Assembly: GCA_963669455.1 (NCBI GenBank)
Contig: OY770026.1
Location: 1,984,001-2,048,000, forward strand
Reading direction: 5' to 3'
From: JAWKWH01 sp963669455
Lineage (GTDB): Bacteria; Pseudomonadota; Alphaproteobacteria; Rhizobiales; Rhizobiaceae
Length of the DNA: 64,000 nt
This document shows, piece after piece, positions 63,475 through 64,000 of this stretch. The notes below the pieces were generated by a model, which saw only the letters and a list, made by a program, of their open reading frames with translations, was not told the DNA's origin and searched no databases. Every line of letters begins with the position of its first letter. Position 1 is the first letter of the stretch. A program made the position numbers and the translations under genes.

Positions 63475-64000
63475 ATGCACCACGCAGTAAAAAAACGGAT
63501 GGGGGCGTCTGACGCCCCCTTTTACCTGGCGCAGGCGGACGAATGTGACGTGTTTACAGCCGCCCACGCCAACAATTTGCCCGTCCTTTTGAAAGGGCCG
63601 ACAGGCTGCGGCAAGACCCGCTTTGTTGCTCACATGGCGGCAAAGCTAGGCCGGCCGCTTCACACGGTCGCCTGTCACGACGATCTGGCCGCAGCCGATC
63701 TGATCGGCCGCTATTTGCTGAAAGGCGGCGAAACGGTCTGGGTTGATGGTCCGCTCACACGCGCCGTGCGCGAGGGAGCGATATGCTACCTTGATGAGGT
63801 CGTTGAGGCACGCAAGGATGTAACCGTGGTGCTGCATCCCTTGACCGATGACAGGCGTACCCTGCCGATTGACCGGACCGGCGAAGAACTGAGGGCGGCA
63901 CCCGGTTTCATGCTGGTGGCATCCTATAACCCCGGCTATCAGAACATTTTGAAAACGCTGAAACCCTCGACCCGCCAGCGTTTCATCTCGCTTGAGTTTG
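63475..64000 (+). CDS. norQ: NorQ-type AAA+ MoxR ATPase (partial, right edge)
   Basis: 175 codons are present; the gene continues past the window. Walker A KGPTGCGKTRFV near residue 40, DDLAAADLIGRYLLKGGE, Walker B EGAICYLDEVVEA and GFMLVASYNPGYQ (sensor) match NorQ/CbbQ, the chaperone that with NorD inserts Fe in NorB. The ATG 63475 is 6 bases after norB but has no good Shine-Dalgarno; ATG 63499 is an alternative. A terminator-like hairpin lies inside the first 18 codons. Confidence 0.93.
   Translation, partial: MHHAVKKRMGASDAPFYLAQADECDVFTAAHANNLPVLLKGPTGCGKTRFVAHMAAKLGRPLHTVACHDDLAAADLIGRYLLKGGETVWVDGPLTRAVREGAICYLDEVVEARKDVTVVLHPLTDDRRTLPIDRTGEELRAAPGFMLVASYNPGYQNILKTLKPSTRQRFISLEF
63501..63523 (+). 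terminator. Terminator-like hairpin at the start of norQ
   Basis: GGGGGCG TCTGA CGCCCCC TTTT: a seven-pair G-C stem with a 5-base loop and four T. It is in the form of a rho-independent terminator 33 bases after the norB stop, but lies inside the norQ frame. It may attenuate norQ relative to norCB. Confidence 0.6.

Overview
The window looks like chromosome of a marine or soil alphaproteobacterium of the Hyphomicrobiales (Rhizobiales) type. The evidence is gene content and order: a very large RNase E with an acidic insert in its S1 domain, an AmiC/PBP1A/RF2 block, an interrupted suf operon that also carries a second cysteine desulfurase, rhizobial-type PHO boxes, and intergenic palindromes ending in TAGAGC/GCTCTA. 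No rRNA or CRISPR array is visible. I have no database result, so the genus stays open.

Layout. 1-18.5 kb is housekeeping: rne (minus strand, cut by the left edge), amiC, PBP1A, prfB with a programmed +1 frameshift, an orphan small protein, an M23 peptidase, a DUF455 ferritin-like protein coupled to bcp, a giant AsmA-like protein, tyrS, anmK and an alpha/beta hydrolase. 18.7-29.2 kb is an extended suf locus: iscS-like gene, sufB, [GIY-YIG nuclease plus REP palindromes], sufC, sufD, [membrane protein], sufS, sufT, [lipoprotein and anchored protein of unknown function], sufA. A 310-bp MITE-like element abuts the sufA stop. rhlE-type helicase and NAD kinase follow.

32.2-45.4 kb reads as an acquired, decaying island. 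It starts at tRNA-Thr(TGT) with an integrase C-terminal remnant and carries a complete C-P lyase system: phnGHIJKLM-N forward, and phnC-phnD-phnE-DUF1045 on the opposite strand. PHO boxes lie in front of phnG and phnC. It ends with what looks like a relaxase N-terminal remnant and two secreted proteins of unknown role. Its base composition looks visibly more A+T-rich than the flanks. A decayed gene, dgoK-dgoA (KDGal kinase and KDPGal aldolase), a PhzF homologue and tRNA-Lys(CTT) follow.

49-64 kb is a denitrification cluster. Minus strand: nirS, a NirT/ethylbenzene-dehydrogenase-like multihaem fusion and a cupredoxin form one transcription unit; nirE-C-F-DL-G-H-J-N, a CbiX-like chelatase and a small membrane protein form a second, for haem d1 synthesis. 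Plus strand: norC-norB-norQ (cut by the right edge). FNR/DNR-type boxes sit upstream of nirS, norC and nirE, so nitrite and nitric oxide reduction are probably co-induced by low oxygen and NO.

Most notable: the NirT fusion with a CX3CH haem site, the unknown genes woven into suf, the tRNA-anchored phn island, several terminator-like hairpins placed inside operons, and four intergenic elements sharing TAGAGC ends.
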